DNA from: Zooshikella harenae | Lineage (GTDB): Bacteria > Pseudomonadota > Gammaproteobacteria > Pseudomonadales > Zooshikellaceae | Assembly (NCBI RefSeq): GCF_018837975.1 | Contig: NZ_JAGSOY010000013.1 | Coordinates: 1 to 64,000, forward strand | Direction: 5' to 3' | Length of the DNA: 64,000 bases | In this document: positions 53,492 through 61,860 of the stretch, piece by piece | Position numbering within the stretch: position 1 is the stretch's first letter | Layout of the letters: each line of letters begins with the position of its first letter | Made by a program: the position numbers and the translations under genes | Notes under the pieces: model-generated | The model's database searches: none | Told to the model about the DNA's origin: nothing | What the model saw: only the letters and a program-made list of their open reading frames with translations

Positions 53492-54661
53492 AGGCAGTTT
53501 CCCTTAACGTTCATACGTCTATACCCATCAATTTGAGTATAAATATTCATGATTAACCAAGATCTTACGATCCAGCTTTACACTTAAATCAAACTACTCT
53601 TTGCAACACTCATACTGAAATGAGTGCTGGCGATACCTCCCCCAACAAGCCAACTCGCAAGAATAATACCCTTCACCATTGACTTTGAGACTTACCGACC
53701 GTGCTATGTCACCCGGGACTTAAAGTTAAGTGTATCTCACCTTAGTTATTGGCAAATATACACTCAAGGTAAGTTTTAAGTTTCATTACACCTTAATGCC
53801 TGTCGCCCAAAAACGTCCATGTTACAGGTATACTGTAGTGGAGATTCTGTTACTACAGTAATTTAGCTTGCTACTACGAAGTTGGTATAGCCAGCGTTAC
53901 CTTTTTGATAGACCCCAGCTATTAGCGTTTTGGCCACCTTGAAATGTTTTCCTCAAACTCTTCATATTCATCAATGAATCCCCTTTTAATACCTTTTAAG
54001 AATGCCAGTTACTCATTTTAGTTTGTATAGAAGAACTGACATCCGGATTACCCACAGTGTACTCAAACTTGGAATAGCAAGACAGGTATGATTGTTAAAT
54101 CTTAGAACATCCACATAGTCATGCTTTGAATCACTTCACTTACCAGAGTCTAACGTAACGTAAGCACTATTCGTATTGACGAAATCTTACTAAAAAATAC
54201 GTTATTAACATTTTTTAACCATCCACTTTAAAATAATTGAAAAACACCAAGCTTGACACCTAAAATATCAACTAAATCAAATATTATCAGCCACATACCA
54301 AGACTTACAACACCACCATAACAACAACCAAAGCACAATAAATTATCAAATCAACTCACAAAAACATTAAGAAAGGCAATAATTAAACACTCACCAACCA
54401 GAAAACAAAAAAAAACTCAATGCGTTTTTCTACCATCTATTATTTATTTGCCAGCCATACAACAAACATAAAATATTTTTCTTACAACAATTGTTTTATA
54501 TACATAAAATAAATTCTAACATAGTTTATACACCTTATATTATGATTGTAATCTACGACATCAAGCGATAATTCCTTCTATTAACGCCTCATCAAAACAA
54601 CCGATTTTACGTATCACATCTTTTTTTATTCTTAATTCCTCATAAAACAAGAGAGGTTTTT
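53492..54661. other. Longest gene-poor region of the window
   Basis: About 1170 AT-rich bases with no frame over 60 codons. I see hairpins CACTCAT / ATGAGTG (53607-53626) and TACTGTAGT / ACTACAGTA (53831-53860). There is an imperfect inverted repeat around 53720-53790. A short minus-strand open stretch near 53935-54010 reads LAFLKGIKRGFIDEYEEFEE, then NISRWPKR and a stop, without a start codon, so it is a possible gene remnant. AAG/AAA-rich DNA follows to the OMP gene. I assign nothing further. Confidence 0.4.
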
Positions 54662-55210
54662 ATGAAAAAACAAATTCTTGTACTTTGTATCACTACACTC
54701 ATGAGTGGTGTTACTCTTGCTCAAGGTAATGGCTTTTATCTTGGTGGTAATGTTGGTCAAACTGACTTCGATGAATGTGCAGACGGTTTTAGCTGCGACG
54801 AGAAAGATACTGGTTGGAAGCTATATGGTGGTTACCAATTAAACCAAAACATTGGTATTGAAGCGGGTTATTACAACTTTGGTGAAACAACCGGTAAAAA
54901 TCGTTTTGGAAAATATTCAGTTGAAGCAGAAGGCTTAGGTGTTGCGCTTACTGGCACATTACCACTCAACAACCAATTCAGCCTAACCAGTAAAATAGGT
55001 GCTATGCGCTGGGAAGCTGATGGCCACTATCGGGGTCGTTTTACCTACGCTAATGATGATGAAACAGGCACCGATTTGTTTTATGGTGTTGGTGCTAAGT
55101 TTGCTCTTGCACCCAATTTGGACATTGTCGCCGAGTGGGAACGTATTGACGATGTGAGTGACGTTGATCATGTTGACTTTGTTTCTGCAGGTGTCCAGTT
55201 AAAATTCTAA
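54662..55210 (+). CDS. Outer-membrane beta-barrel protein (OmpA-like TM domain)
   Basis: 182 aa. The signal peptide is KKQILVLCITTLMSGVTLAQ. The mature protein alternates short beta-strands: GNGFYLGGNVGQTDF, TGWKLYGGYQLNQNIGIEAG, YNFGETTG, LGVALTGTLPLNNQFSLTSK and DLFYGVGAKFALAPNLDIVA. The end FVSAGVQLKF has the C-terminal Phe required for assembly by the BAM complex. It has a DECADGFSCDEKD loop with two Cys. It matches small OmpA/OmpW-like barrels without a C-terminal domain. GAGAGG precedes the ATG, and a good terminator follows. Confidence 0.9.
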   Translation: MKKQILVLCITTLMSGVTLAQGNGFYLGGNVGQTDFDECADGFSCDEKDTGWKLYGGYQLNQNIGIEAGYYNFGETTGKNRFGKYSVEAEGLGVALTGTLPLNNQFSLTSKIGAMRWEADGHYRGRFTYANDDETGTDLFYGVGAKFALAPNLDIVAEWERIDDVSDVDHVDFVSAGVQLKF

Positions 55211-55223
55211 GTCCTGAGAGACT

Positions 55224-55254
55224 GCTATGAGTCTCATTGACTCATAGCTTTATT
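55224..55254 (+). terminator. Intrinsic terminator of the OMP gene
   Basis: The 10-bp perfect stem GCTATGAGTC / GACTCATAGC has a 5-base loop, then TTTATT. It begins 14 bases after the stop. Confidence 0.9.
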
Positions 55255-55407
55255 CCACTAATTAGGCAAGCCCACCCTATCAATCGATCGAATACAAGAC
55301 TCCTAATATATTCACTTCTCTGAGGGTATACAGTCGTATTATGGTTAGAATTAGTGTTGATTTTAAATGAAGCAAGTACACAAATCAGCTGTCTAACATC
55401 TACATAT

Positions 55408-55547
55408 GGGCACCTTTAAAAATAGTAATTTTTTTGTTAGAGCAAGGAAGCACTGCACGGAGGACCGCAGTGTATAAGGAATACATGAGGATCCGAGTAC
55501 AGCGCTGACACAGCTTCCACTAAAAAAGTTCATTTTTAGAGGTGTCC
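55408..55547. mobile_element. 140-bp MITE-like element with terminal inverted repeats
   Basis: It begins GGGCACCTTTAAAAATAG and ends ...TTTTTAGAGGTGTCC. The ends are imperfect inverted repeats of about 25 bases. The interior contains GGAAGC / GCTTCC arms, making the whole element foldable. It contains no ORF. The shortened copy at 38195-38230 has the same ends. No certain target duplication is visible here. The neighbouring lipoprotein gene starts 50 bases downstream. Confidence 0.7.
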
Positions 55548-55597
55548 ATACTTAATTCTCGGCTATTTTACTATTACCAGTTACTAAGGATTACTTT

Positions 55598-56125
55598 ATG
55601 AAGTTAAAGCAACTGTCCATTGTTTTCTTTTGTTGTTTAAGTGCTTTTGGCTGTTCTCAACAAGAAGACAACAGCAAGCAGCCTGATAAACAAGTCGATA
55701 AGAAAATTGAAAGTACCACACAAACAGAACAAACAGAACAAACAGAACAAACAGAACAAACAGAACAAACAGAACAAACAGAACAAACAGAACAATCGGG
55801 ACATACGATTGAAGAGGCATCAAAATTTAGTATTGCTGGCAACTGGGCATACTCAAAAGAAGATTGCCAGTCAGTAAAGTCTGATCCTGCAACTTACCAT
55901 TTTCCACTTGAAGTTACTTCAGAAAAAATTTCAGGTTATGAGTGGTCGTGCAATATACATAGTACCGATAAGTATGAAGATGGTTACTGGCGAATTCAAA
56001 CTAACTGTTCTGGCGAAGGAGAGTCATATAAAGAAGAGTTTTATTTAAAGCCTAAAGATGCTAATACTCTACTAAAAAAGCTCAAAGATAAAAATAGCAT
56101 TAAAACTCTTGTACGCTGTTCCTAA
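55598..56125 (+). CDS. Lipoprotein with a TEQ tripeptide repeat linker
   Basis: 175 aa. The lipobox is AFGC, so the Cys near residue 19 is lipidated. A polar linker follows, including eight exact TEQ repeats (from 9-base DNA repeats at 55724-55795). A C-terminal domain of about 100 residues follows with four or five Cys (KEDCQS, WSCNIH, TNCSGEG, LVRCS) and the pattern FSIAGNWAY. No family is recognised for it. AAGGA lies 7 bases before the ATG. Confidence 0.78.
   Translation: MKLKQLSIVFFCCLSAFGCSQQEDNSKQPDKQVDKKIESTTQTEQTEQTEQTEQTEQTEQTEQTEQSGHTIEEASKFSIAGNWAYSKEDCQSVKSDPATYHFPLEVTSEKISGYEWSCNIHSTDKYEDGYWRIQTNCSGEGESYKEEFYLKPKDANTLLKKLKDKNSIKTLVRCS
55724..55795 (+). repeat. Eight exact copies of a 9-bp tandem repeat within the lipoprotein gene
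   Basis: The unit ACAGAACAA is repeated eight times without a substitution. It encodes TEQ in the gene frame. A 9-bp unit keeps the frame when copies are gained or lost, so only linker length would change. Confidence 0.95.
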
Positions 56126-56255
56126 TAGGCTTACCACATCATAATTTCTTTAAAAGCCCATAAGTGTGGGCTTTATAAACTTACCAATTACTGAAATTAA
56201 ATATTTAATAAAACAAGTAAGAATCAAACACCATACAAAGCATATCAAAGTATTC

Positions 56256-57002
56256 TTATCTTAATTTTTCTAAAGCTAACTCGCTTACATCATCACAAGA
56301 TGATTTAGCTAATATAACCAAGTAATCCTTTGCAAGTGGATGTCGATATTCTGATAAAAGCTCAATCAAATCACATAAAAGATACTCATCGTTAAAATTA
56401 AGGAGACGCTCAAGAAACTGAGGAGAACCTTTTTTCCATTTACCCTGCAACCGACAAACAGCTTCCCATAACGCATCCTCATCACTACTTGTAGCAATAA
56501 TTTCTAGTGCCTCCGCTTTAGTGATTGACTCACTTTCGATTTCTTTCAAATTTCTTATTTTATAGCCTCCAGCTTGCAGGCACATAGGGCAAGGACAAGG
56601 CTTTTTACCATGAGCATTTGGTTGATACCTCCACCCCATTGGTTTTGGTATTTTCCTGACCTTTAGGATTTCACTTGGCTCAATTTTTCTTTCTATAAAA
56701 AACTCATACCCAAGTTTATCTTCAGTATTCATAAACAATGAAATTGCCTTGTTTAACTCCATTTTTTCATGTTGCAAATGATATTTACCAAACCATATTT
56801 CCTCGTCATTAGGTATTTTGAAGTCAACAGCTGCAAAATTCTTAATCCCTGATCGCTTGAGTTCTCGCGCCCACTGATGAGAAATAAGAAAATCTTTCAT
56901 ATGTGGCATAAAAAATACAACATTACTATAGCCGAGCTTTATACCAGCTCTTTTAATACTTGACTCATGCTCTATGCTTGTAATGTGTACAAGTACTGCC
57001 AT
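56256..57002 (-). CDS. ART-like/HEAT-repeat protein of unknown function
   Basis: 248 aa, cytoplasmic. The first 130 residues read AVLVHITSIEHESSIKRAGI, a start resembling ADP-ribosyltransferase-type (DarT or RNA 2'-phosphotransferase-like) folds, then QWARELKRSGIKNFAAVDFK and EEIWFGKYHLQHEKMELNKA. A cysteine block follows, PCPCPMCLQAGGYK, likely zinc-binding. The last 100 residues are helical HEAT-like (KAEALEIIATSSDEDALWEA, YLLCDLIELLSEYRHPLAKD). The ART resemblance is by pattern only. It lies 22 bases after the small gene at 57025 on the same strand and is probably co-transcribed. Confidence 0.6.
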   Translation of the reverse strand: MAVLVHITSIEHESSIKRAGIKLGYSNVVFFMPHMKDFLISHQWARELKRSGIKNFAAVDFKIPNDEEIWFGKYHLQHEKMELNKAISLFMNTEDKLGYEFFIERKIEPSEILKVRKIPKPMGWRYQPNAHGKKPCPCPMCLQAGGYKIRNLKEIESESITKAEALEIIATSSDEDALWEAVCRLQGKWKKGSPQFLERLLNFNDEYLLCDLIELLSEYRHPLAKDYLVILAKSSCDDVSELALEKLR

Positions 57003-57024
57003 TATTCACCTGTATATACTTTCT

Positions 57025-57294
57025 TTAGGGTTGATTGTTAATGGGTACAGGTTCAATTCTTTCAATCACATAGTCTGTAAGGTTCATTTGATTATCAAGA
57101 TTTATCACAATACCATCTCCACCCTTATCAGGATCAGCAGGCCCAATATAAATGATATAACCTTCCGCGACTTTCTTTAGCTCCACACGCTGATACTGCA
57201 AGTTAATCCGATCACTCACTATTCCACCGGGAAGCTCAGAAATCCACTCAATGGAGTCCATATTGTCTGAAAAGTCATACCACATCTCAGCCAT
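57025..57294 (-). CDS. Small acidic protein, unknown; possible immunity-like partner
   Basis: 89 aa, acidic, without signal peptide. It is beta-rich by eye (QRVELKKVAEGYIIYIGPAD, GDGIVINLDNQMNLTDYVIE). It lies 22 bases upstream of the ART/HEAT-like gene and about 80 bases downstream of a coding remnant (57377-57529), on the same strand. Small acidic proteins next to toxin-gene remnants are often orphan immunity proteins. That idea rests on context only, as no family is recognised. The ribosome binding site is weak. Confidence 0.5.
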   Translation of the reverse strand: MAEMWYDFSDNMDSIEWISELPGGIVSDRINLQYQRVELKKVAEGYIIYIGPADPDKGGDGIVINLDNQMNLTDYVIERIEPVPINNQP

Positions 57295-57376
57295 ATTTAG
57301 CCTATTTTTCTAATTGATTTTTTCTTCCAAAGGTAGAGTAAAGGCCAACTACTCTCAAATAGCAAGATTCAGGACC

Positions 57377-57529
57377 TCACCTGGGGTAACAGCCAGAGCA
57401 ATCGCATATAACTTCACCTTTATAAAAGCCATTTTCTAAATCACCTTTATCCAACGTCTGCATAACGCCCTTCGAACACGCCGTGAATCCTTTCCTGGAG
57501 GCTTGGTTTTCTGCTGCGGGAGAAACAAA
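57377..57529 (-). pseudogene. Possible C-terminal remnant of a larger gene
   Basis: A 50-codon open stretch without a proper start reads, in its last part, ACSKGVMQTLDKGDLENGFY, KGEVICDCSGCYPR and a stop. The Cys/Gly-rich end looks like protein rather than random translation. The only internal ATG (57463) lacks a ribosome binding site. It could be the tail of a deleted gene, perhaps a polymorphic-toxin C-terminus given the two small genes that follow. Chance cannot be excluded. The surrounding gap (57295-57653) shows nothing else. Confidence 0.35.
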
Positions 57530-57653
57530 TTAATTAATTCATGCACTACATTAACACAACCTCAACTACCTTCGTTAAATCACCAGCTTCTTCAATAAAT
57601 AGTCATCGTCAAAGTATTTGCTGCGTTTTATTAGTTGAATCAACGGGATAAAA

Positions 57654-58388
57654 CTATAGAATTTCAGTACAAATGACCTTTGCAACTTCTTTTGGAGCTG
57701 CTTGTAAAATAAAATGAGGCCCTTGTATTTTTTTGACAGTTAGGCTTTTTAAGCCATACTGAAAAACCTTCAATGCAGAAGAATGTACAAGTCTGTCATG
57801 GGTAGCTTGAATGTAACAACACGGTATAATGATATTCTGTAATTCCTTAGTCTTATCAATATCTGAAATAATTTTAATCCGTTGAGCCAGCACCTTTGGA
57901 TCAATGACTGTTATAGTTTTCCTGAAATGCCTAATGAGTTCACTAGATGCGTTTTTCCCCAGACAAAAATAACGAATAAGAAACTTAGGGATATGCCATT
58001 TGAGAAGCGTTGAGAAAGGTAATCTAGAAGCAAGCCTAAGCAATAATGGACGAGGAGATTTAGCAAAAGAAGCAACAAAAATAACTTTCTCAATTTGATG
58101 GTTTCTTGCTTTTAATACTTCAATTGCAACTGGACCAGAAAAAGATTCTGCCAATAAAGTAAATGGTTCATTATTAGGTAACCGACCTAAAACATACTGA
58201 ACATGCTCTTCAAATGTTTGTACTTGTGAAGATGGGTAGCATATTGTTTGGATAATACAGTTTGTGGGTAGTTCAGTAATCAAGTCCTTGAACAATAACC
58301 CTGTCCCATCAAGGCCCGGCAGCAAGATCAGCTTTTTGTCAGTAGGCCATTCGTTCATGTTTTTTCTAACGATCCCTAAAGTAGTCAC
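57654..58388 (-). CDS. Alpha/beta hydrolase (small esterase type)
   Basis: 244 aa from the GTG at 58388, with GAAGAG about 5 bases upstream (the next in-frame ATG, M11, lacks a site). The oxyanion motif is LILLPGLDGTGLLFKDL. The nucleophile elbow is LLAESFSGPVAIEV (ESFSG, with Ser as nucleophile). The acid may be the Asp in ATHDRLV, and the His is in GPHFILQ. All three triad members are present. Similar proteins are annotated as thioesterase or lipase relatives. Substrate is unknown. Confidence 0.8.
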   Translation of the reverse strand: MTTLGIVRKNMNEWPTDKKLILLPGLDGTGLLFKDLITELPTNCIIQTICYPSSQVQTFEEHVQYVLGRLPNNEPFTLLAESFSGPVAIEVLKARNHQIEKVIFVASFAKSPRPLLLRLASRLPFSTLLKWHIPKFLIRYFCLGKNASSELIRHFRKTITVIDPKVLAQRIKIISDIDKTKELQNIIIPCCYIQATHDRLVHSSALKVFQYGLKSLTVKKIQGPHFILQAAPKEVAKVICTEIL

Positions 58389-58689
58389 ATATGCTCTTCA
58401 ATGAAGGTATTTTAACAAACAATGATTTACAAAGACTGTAATACAGCCAAAAATAGCTTTATTCGCTCTACAACTTGCATTTTAGGAACCTCAGTGAATG
58501 AATAACTGAACTGCGTATAAGTGTAATTTCATGGCATTATTTGTTGCAACAGCCTCATCAAAGTCCTGCTTACGCTTAGTATCAGTATCGTTGTTCTAAA
58601 TAACTTCCCAGGGGCTTCCAATGTATTAGCCGTCATATCTGTGCTATCTTCTATAGCATTTGCAGTAGACTTTAACGGTTTTTGATTAA
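58389..58689. other. Divergent promoter region between hydrolase and RDD operon
   Basis: About 300 bases. The minus-strand frame inside it (58529-58759) is a shadow without a ribosome binding site. I see no clear operator or terminator. Promoters for both flanking units should be here. Confidence 0.45.
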
Positions 58690-59370
58690 ATGTTAGACAC
58701 CGGCAAGACTTATGAAACGCCTGAAGGTATTCGGCTTGAATTAGACGTCGCAGGTCCACTGGTTAGAGTGGCCGCGTTTCTGATTGACTTTGTCATTCGA
58801 GCTGTTTTCTTTCTAATACTTTGGTTTACCCTGATAGTTTTTGGCTACTTAGGTTATGGATTATTCTTAATTTTTGCGTTTGTTATCGATACCTTTTACG
58901 GTGCTTTATTCGAAGCCTTTTATAATGGTCAAACTCCGGGCAAGCGGGCCATGAATATTCAAGTGATTAATGAAAACTTCACGCCTGTCAGTTTCTCCCG
59001 AGCGTTCCTTCGCAACTTAATTCGCTATGTCGACTGGCTGCCACTCTTTTATGTAACAGGATTAATTACCATGGCGTTGCGACATGATTTCAAACGGTTA
59101 GGTGATTTAGCCGCTGGCACACTTGTCGTTTATAATGAACCAACACCAAAGTTGAATACACTGCCAGATGTGACGCCCGTTAAACTTCCTATCCCACTGG
59201 CAATTGAAGAACAACGTGCCATTATTAATTTCGCAGAACGCTACCGAACAATATCGAATGCACGAGCTGAAGAGCTTGCCAATATTATTGAGCCTGTTTT
59301 CAAACGTGAAGGTACCTCAGCTGTCACCTATTTACACCAATTAGCTAAGGGTTTGTTGTCATCACAATGA
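58690..59370 (+). CDS. RDD-family membrane protein
   Basis: 226 aa. The RDD signature LEVAGPLVRVAAFLIDFVIR-like block (VRVAAFLIDFVIRAVFFLIL) holds the R..D residues. Three helices and the RLGDLAAGTLVVYN end of the domain follow. The C-terminal 75 residues are cytosolic and helical. It is the first gene of the RDD-SpoIIM-DUF4129-DUF4350-MoxR operon and overlaps the next by 4 bases (ATGA). Function in the envelope or cell shape is suspected from the cluster, not known. Confidence 0.9.
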   Translation: MLDTGKTYETPEGIRLELDVAGPLVRVAAFLIDFVIRAVFFLILWFTLIVFGYLGYGLFLIFAFVIDTFYGALFEAFYNGQTPGKRAMNIQVINENFTPVSFSRAFLRNLIRYVDWLPLFYVTGLITMALRHDFKRLGDLAAGTLVVYNEPTPKLNTLPDVTPVKLPIPLAIEEQRAIINFAERYRTISNARAEELANIIEPVFKREGTSAVTYLHQLAKGLLSSQ

Positions 59371-60350
59371 AGCAGCAAGATTTTGAACGATACTATCAAG
59401 CTCAGTGGGACCGCCTGCAAACACTCGCCAAACAAGTCACTAAGGTTTTCCCAAAGTCACTCAGTACTGAAGAGGCGGAAGAGTTTATTACACTCTATCG
59501 ACAAACTTGTAATCACTTAGCGTTGGCTCGACAGCGTCAATATAGCCGCTTTTTAACAGAGTACCTTAATCAACTCTCGCTTCTGGGTCATCAATGCCTT
59601 TATCGACAACGAATAGGCTTTTGGAGCAAGCTTGGTCGTTTATTTTTGTATGAGTTTCCACAGCTCATACGTCAAGAGTGGCGTTTTTTCTGGCTTGCAA
59701 CCATTGCACTGTATTTACCTGCATTGCTCTTTGGTTTAGCAGTATGGATGTCACCGGATGTGTTATACAGCTTTATAGACCGAGAAACGGTTGTCAGTTT
59801 TGAGTCAATGTACGAGCCCTCGCGTAAAGTCATTGGTTTTGAGCGAGACTCTGCTGGCGACTTCGCGATGTTTGGCCACTATATTAAAAATAACATCACC
59901 GTTGGCTTTCGAACCTTTGCTGGCGGTCTGTTAGCGGGTATCGGTAGTTTAATTATTCTTGTTTTTAATGGGCTTATTTTGGGTGGTCTTGGCGCCCATA
60001 TGATTAATATTGGTTACGTTGAAACCTTTTATTCCTTTGTCTGTGGGCATGGCTCTTTTGAGTTAACCGCTATCGCTATTGCTGGTTGCGCCGGCTTAAA
60101 GCTGGGGTGGGCGCTGATAAGTCCAGGGAACCTCAGCCGTAAAGCCGCACTGATGAGTGCCTCTCAAATATGTATCAAGCTCATTTATGGCGTTATTGGC
60201 ATGCTGGTGATTGCCGCATTTATTGAAGCATTCTGGTCTTCATCCACTCTATTTCCTGCATACACAAAATACTGGGTTGCTGTCGGGTTATGGACGATCG
60301 TCATCTGCTATTTTTTAGGGGTTGGTCGGAGGCCACATGGATCTGAGTAA
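59367..60350 (+). CDS. SpoIIM-like (stage II sporulation protein M) membrane protein
   Basis: 327 aa. The N-terminal 90 residues are cytosolic and helical (LQTLAKQVTKVFPKSLSTEE). Six membrane segments follow with the DUF95/SpoIIM pattern, e.g. YIKNNITVGFRTFAGGLLAG and CGHGSFELTAIAIAGCAGLK (the GHGxxE motif). In spores it helps engulfment, but in Gram-negatives the cluster has another, unknown role. It overlaps the DUF4129 gene by 14 bases. Confidence 0.9.
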   Translation: MKQQDFERYYQAQWDRLQTLAKQVTKVFPKSLSTEEAEEFITLYRQTCNHLALARQRQYSRFLTEYLNQLSLLGHQCLYRQRIGFWSKLGRLFLYEFPQLIRQEWRFFWLATIALYLPALLFGLAVWMSPDVLYSFIDRETVVSFESMYEPSRKVIGFERDSAGDFAMFGHYIKNNITVGFRTFAGGLLAGIGSLIILVFNGLILGGLGAHMINIGYVETFYSFVCGHGSFELTAIAIAGCAGLKLGWALISPGNLSRKAALMSASQICIKLIYGVIGMLVIAAFIEAFWSSSTLFPAYTKYWVAVGLWTIVICYFLGVGRRPHGSE

Positions 60351-61860
60351 AATTACAGTTACTGTCCGTCCGCGTAGCAGCTGGCAAGCAGTCGACTTAG
60401 GGCTGGCAATGACTAAACGCTGGTTCTGGCCGCCGTTAGTGGTCAGCTTAACGACGACACTTCCTGTATTCTTACTCCTTTGCTGGTTCTTTAGTGATGA
60501 ACCTTATTGGGCTGTGGTTATTATTTGGTGGCTCCAGGGCATTTGGGAAAAACCAACGCTTTTTTACTACAGCCGTCTACTTTTTGGCGAGTCATTAAGT
60601 TATCGGCAACTACTTTCTGCTGCGGGTAAAACCTGTCGTATTCAGTGGTTTTCTTCGCTGCTTTGGCGACGACTCAGCCCTCACCGCTCATTCAATTTAC
60701 CCGTCAGTGTGCTGGAAGAATTAAATGGTTCAAAACGCCGCAGACGCTTGCAGATTCTGCATATTCGTGGTGGTGCCTCAATTTTATTAACGCTTATTAT
60801 GCATGGGTTACTTTGGCTTTTTTTAGTCGCCAGCGTCGCGTTTATTAATATAATGATTCCCGATGAAGTTGTTCAACACCAAGACCGCGCAGAATTTTTT
60901 GGCCTTTTTTCGACAGACATAGCTCTTTGGCTAGGCTGTACTCTGATGTATGTCTTTATTCTTTTATTTAACCCCTTTTACATTGCCTGTGGTTTTTCTT
61001 TATACATCAACGGCCGTACTCACTTGGAAGCCTGGGATACCGAAATTGCATTTCGTCGTCTACTGGCTCGCCATCAGCAGCGACTCTCTGCCACCACTAG
61101 ACTTGCGAGTATTCTCACCTGGGGATTAAGCCTGCTACTTATGACCTGTTTGAGCTTGCCTAACGCTAGCTGGGCACAGGCATCAGCTCATACTGAGCCA
61201 AATAGGCCTAAAATTGAAGCCAAACAGCAAATCAATGAGATTCTCGCTGATCACGACTTTGGCTACCATAAAACAGTCACCAACTACCGGCTTCCTGATT
61301 TCAATTTAAAAAAAGATATTCCAGAACCAGAACCTGATCTTGATTTCTCTGGCGTAGATTCATTTATTAAAACCTTTGCGCAACTGATTGAAATTTTACT
61401 GTGGGGATTAGCGATTGCGCTGGTTGTCTTTTTGCTCTACCGCTATCGCCGCTGGGTTAATTATTTAGTGCCTAAACAGTGGCGCTGGAAGAAAGCAGTA
61501 AAAGAACAACCCATTACTGAAATAATGGGGCTAGATATACGACAGTCGCACTTACCTGATGACTTGTTGGCACATGTTCGTACACTCAGCAACCATAATC
61601 CGCGTGAAGCTTTAAGCCTGTTATACCGTGGTACGCTAAGCAGGCTGCTTCACAACTATCAAATTCGCTTTCAATCTGCCCATACTGAAGGTGAATGCTG
61701 CCAGCTTGTTGAGCAGGATTCACCTCAGTTCAGTGATTTTTTCCACCAGCTAACCCTGTGCTGGACAACAACCGCGTATGGACATGAACTACCTGATCGA
61801 ACCACACTTTTGGCGCTTTGCCAGCAATGGCAACAGTTATTTATGCAGGGTGACCAATGA
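60337..61860 (+). CDS. DUF4129 membrane protein
   Basis: 507 aa from the ATG at 60337, with CGGAGG 4 bases upstream (the in-frame TTG at 60322 is an artefact). The N-terminal half has four or five helices with a YYSRLLFGESLSYRQLLSAA cytosolic loop. A periplasmic linker follows and a last helix (LIEILLWGLAIALVVFLLYR). The C-terminal DUF4129 domain is cytosolic (REALSLLYRGTLSRLLHNYQ, EGECCQLVEQDSPQFSDFFH). It overlaps the next gene by 4 bases. Confidence 0.85.
   Translation: MDLSKITVTVRPRSSWQAVDLGLAMTKRWFWPPLVVSLTTTLPVFLLLCWFFSDEPYWAVVIIWWLQGIWEKPTLFYYSRLLFGESLSYRQLLSAAGKTCRIQWFSSLLWRRLSPHRSFNLPVSVLEELNGSKRRRRLQILHIRGGASILLTLIMHGLLWLFLVASVAFINIMIPDEVVQHQDRAEFFGLFSTDIALWLGCTLMYVFILLFNPFYIACGFSLYINGRTHLEAWDTEIAFRRLLARHQQRLSATTRLASILTWGLSLLLMTCLSLPNASWAQASAHTEPNRPKIEAKQQINEILADHDFGYHKTVTNYRLPDFNLKKDIPEPEPDLDFSGVDSFIKTFAQLIEILLWGLAIALVVFLLYRYRRWVNYLVPKQWRWKKAVKEQPITEIMGLDIRQSHLPDDLLAHVRTLSNHNPREALSLLYRGTLSRLLHNYQIRFQSAHTEGECCQLVEQDSPQFSDFFHQLTLCWTTTAYGHELPDRTTLLALCQQWQQLFMQGDQ

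Noticed and set aside
55724-55795. Possible CRISPR array
   Set aside because: 9-bp units without spacers inside a coding frame; this is a simple tandem repeat.
55596-55823. Minus-strand frames giving VLFVLFV or VCSVCS repeats
   Set aside because: These are antisense readings of the 9-bp TEQ repeat and not genes.
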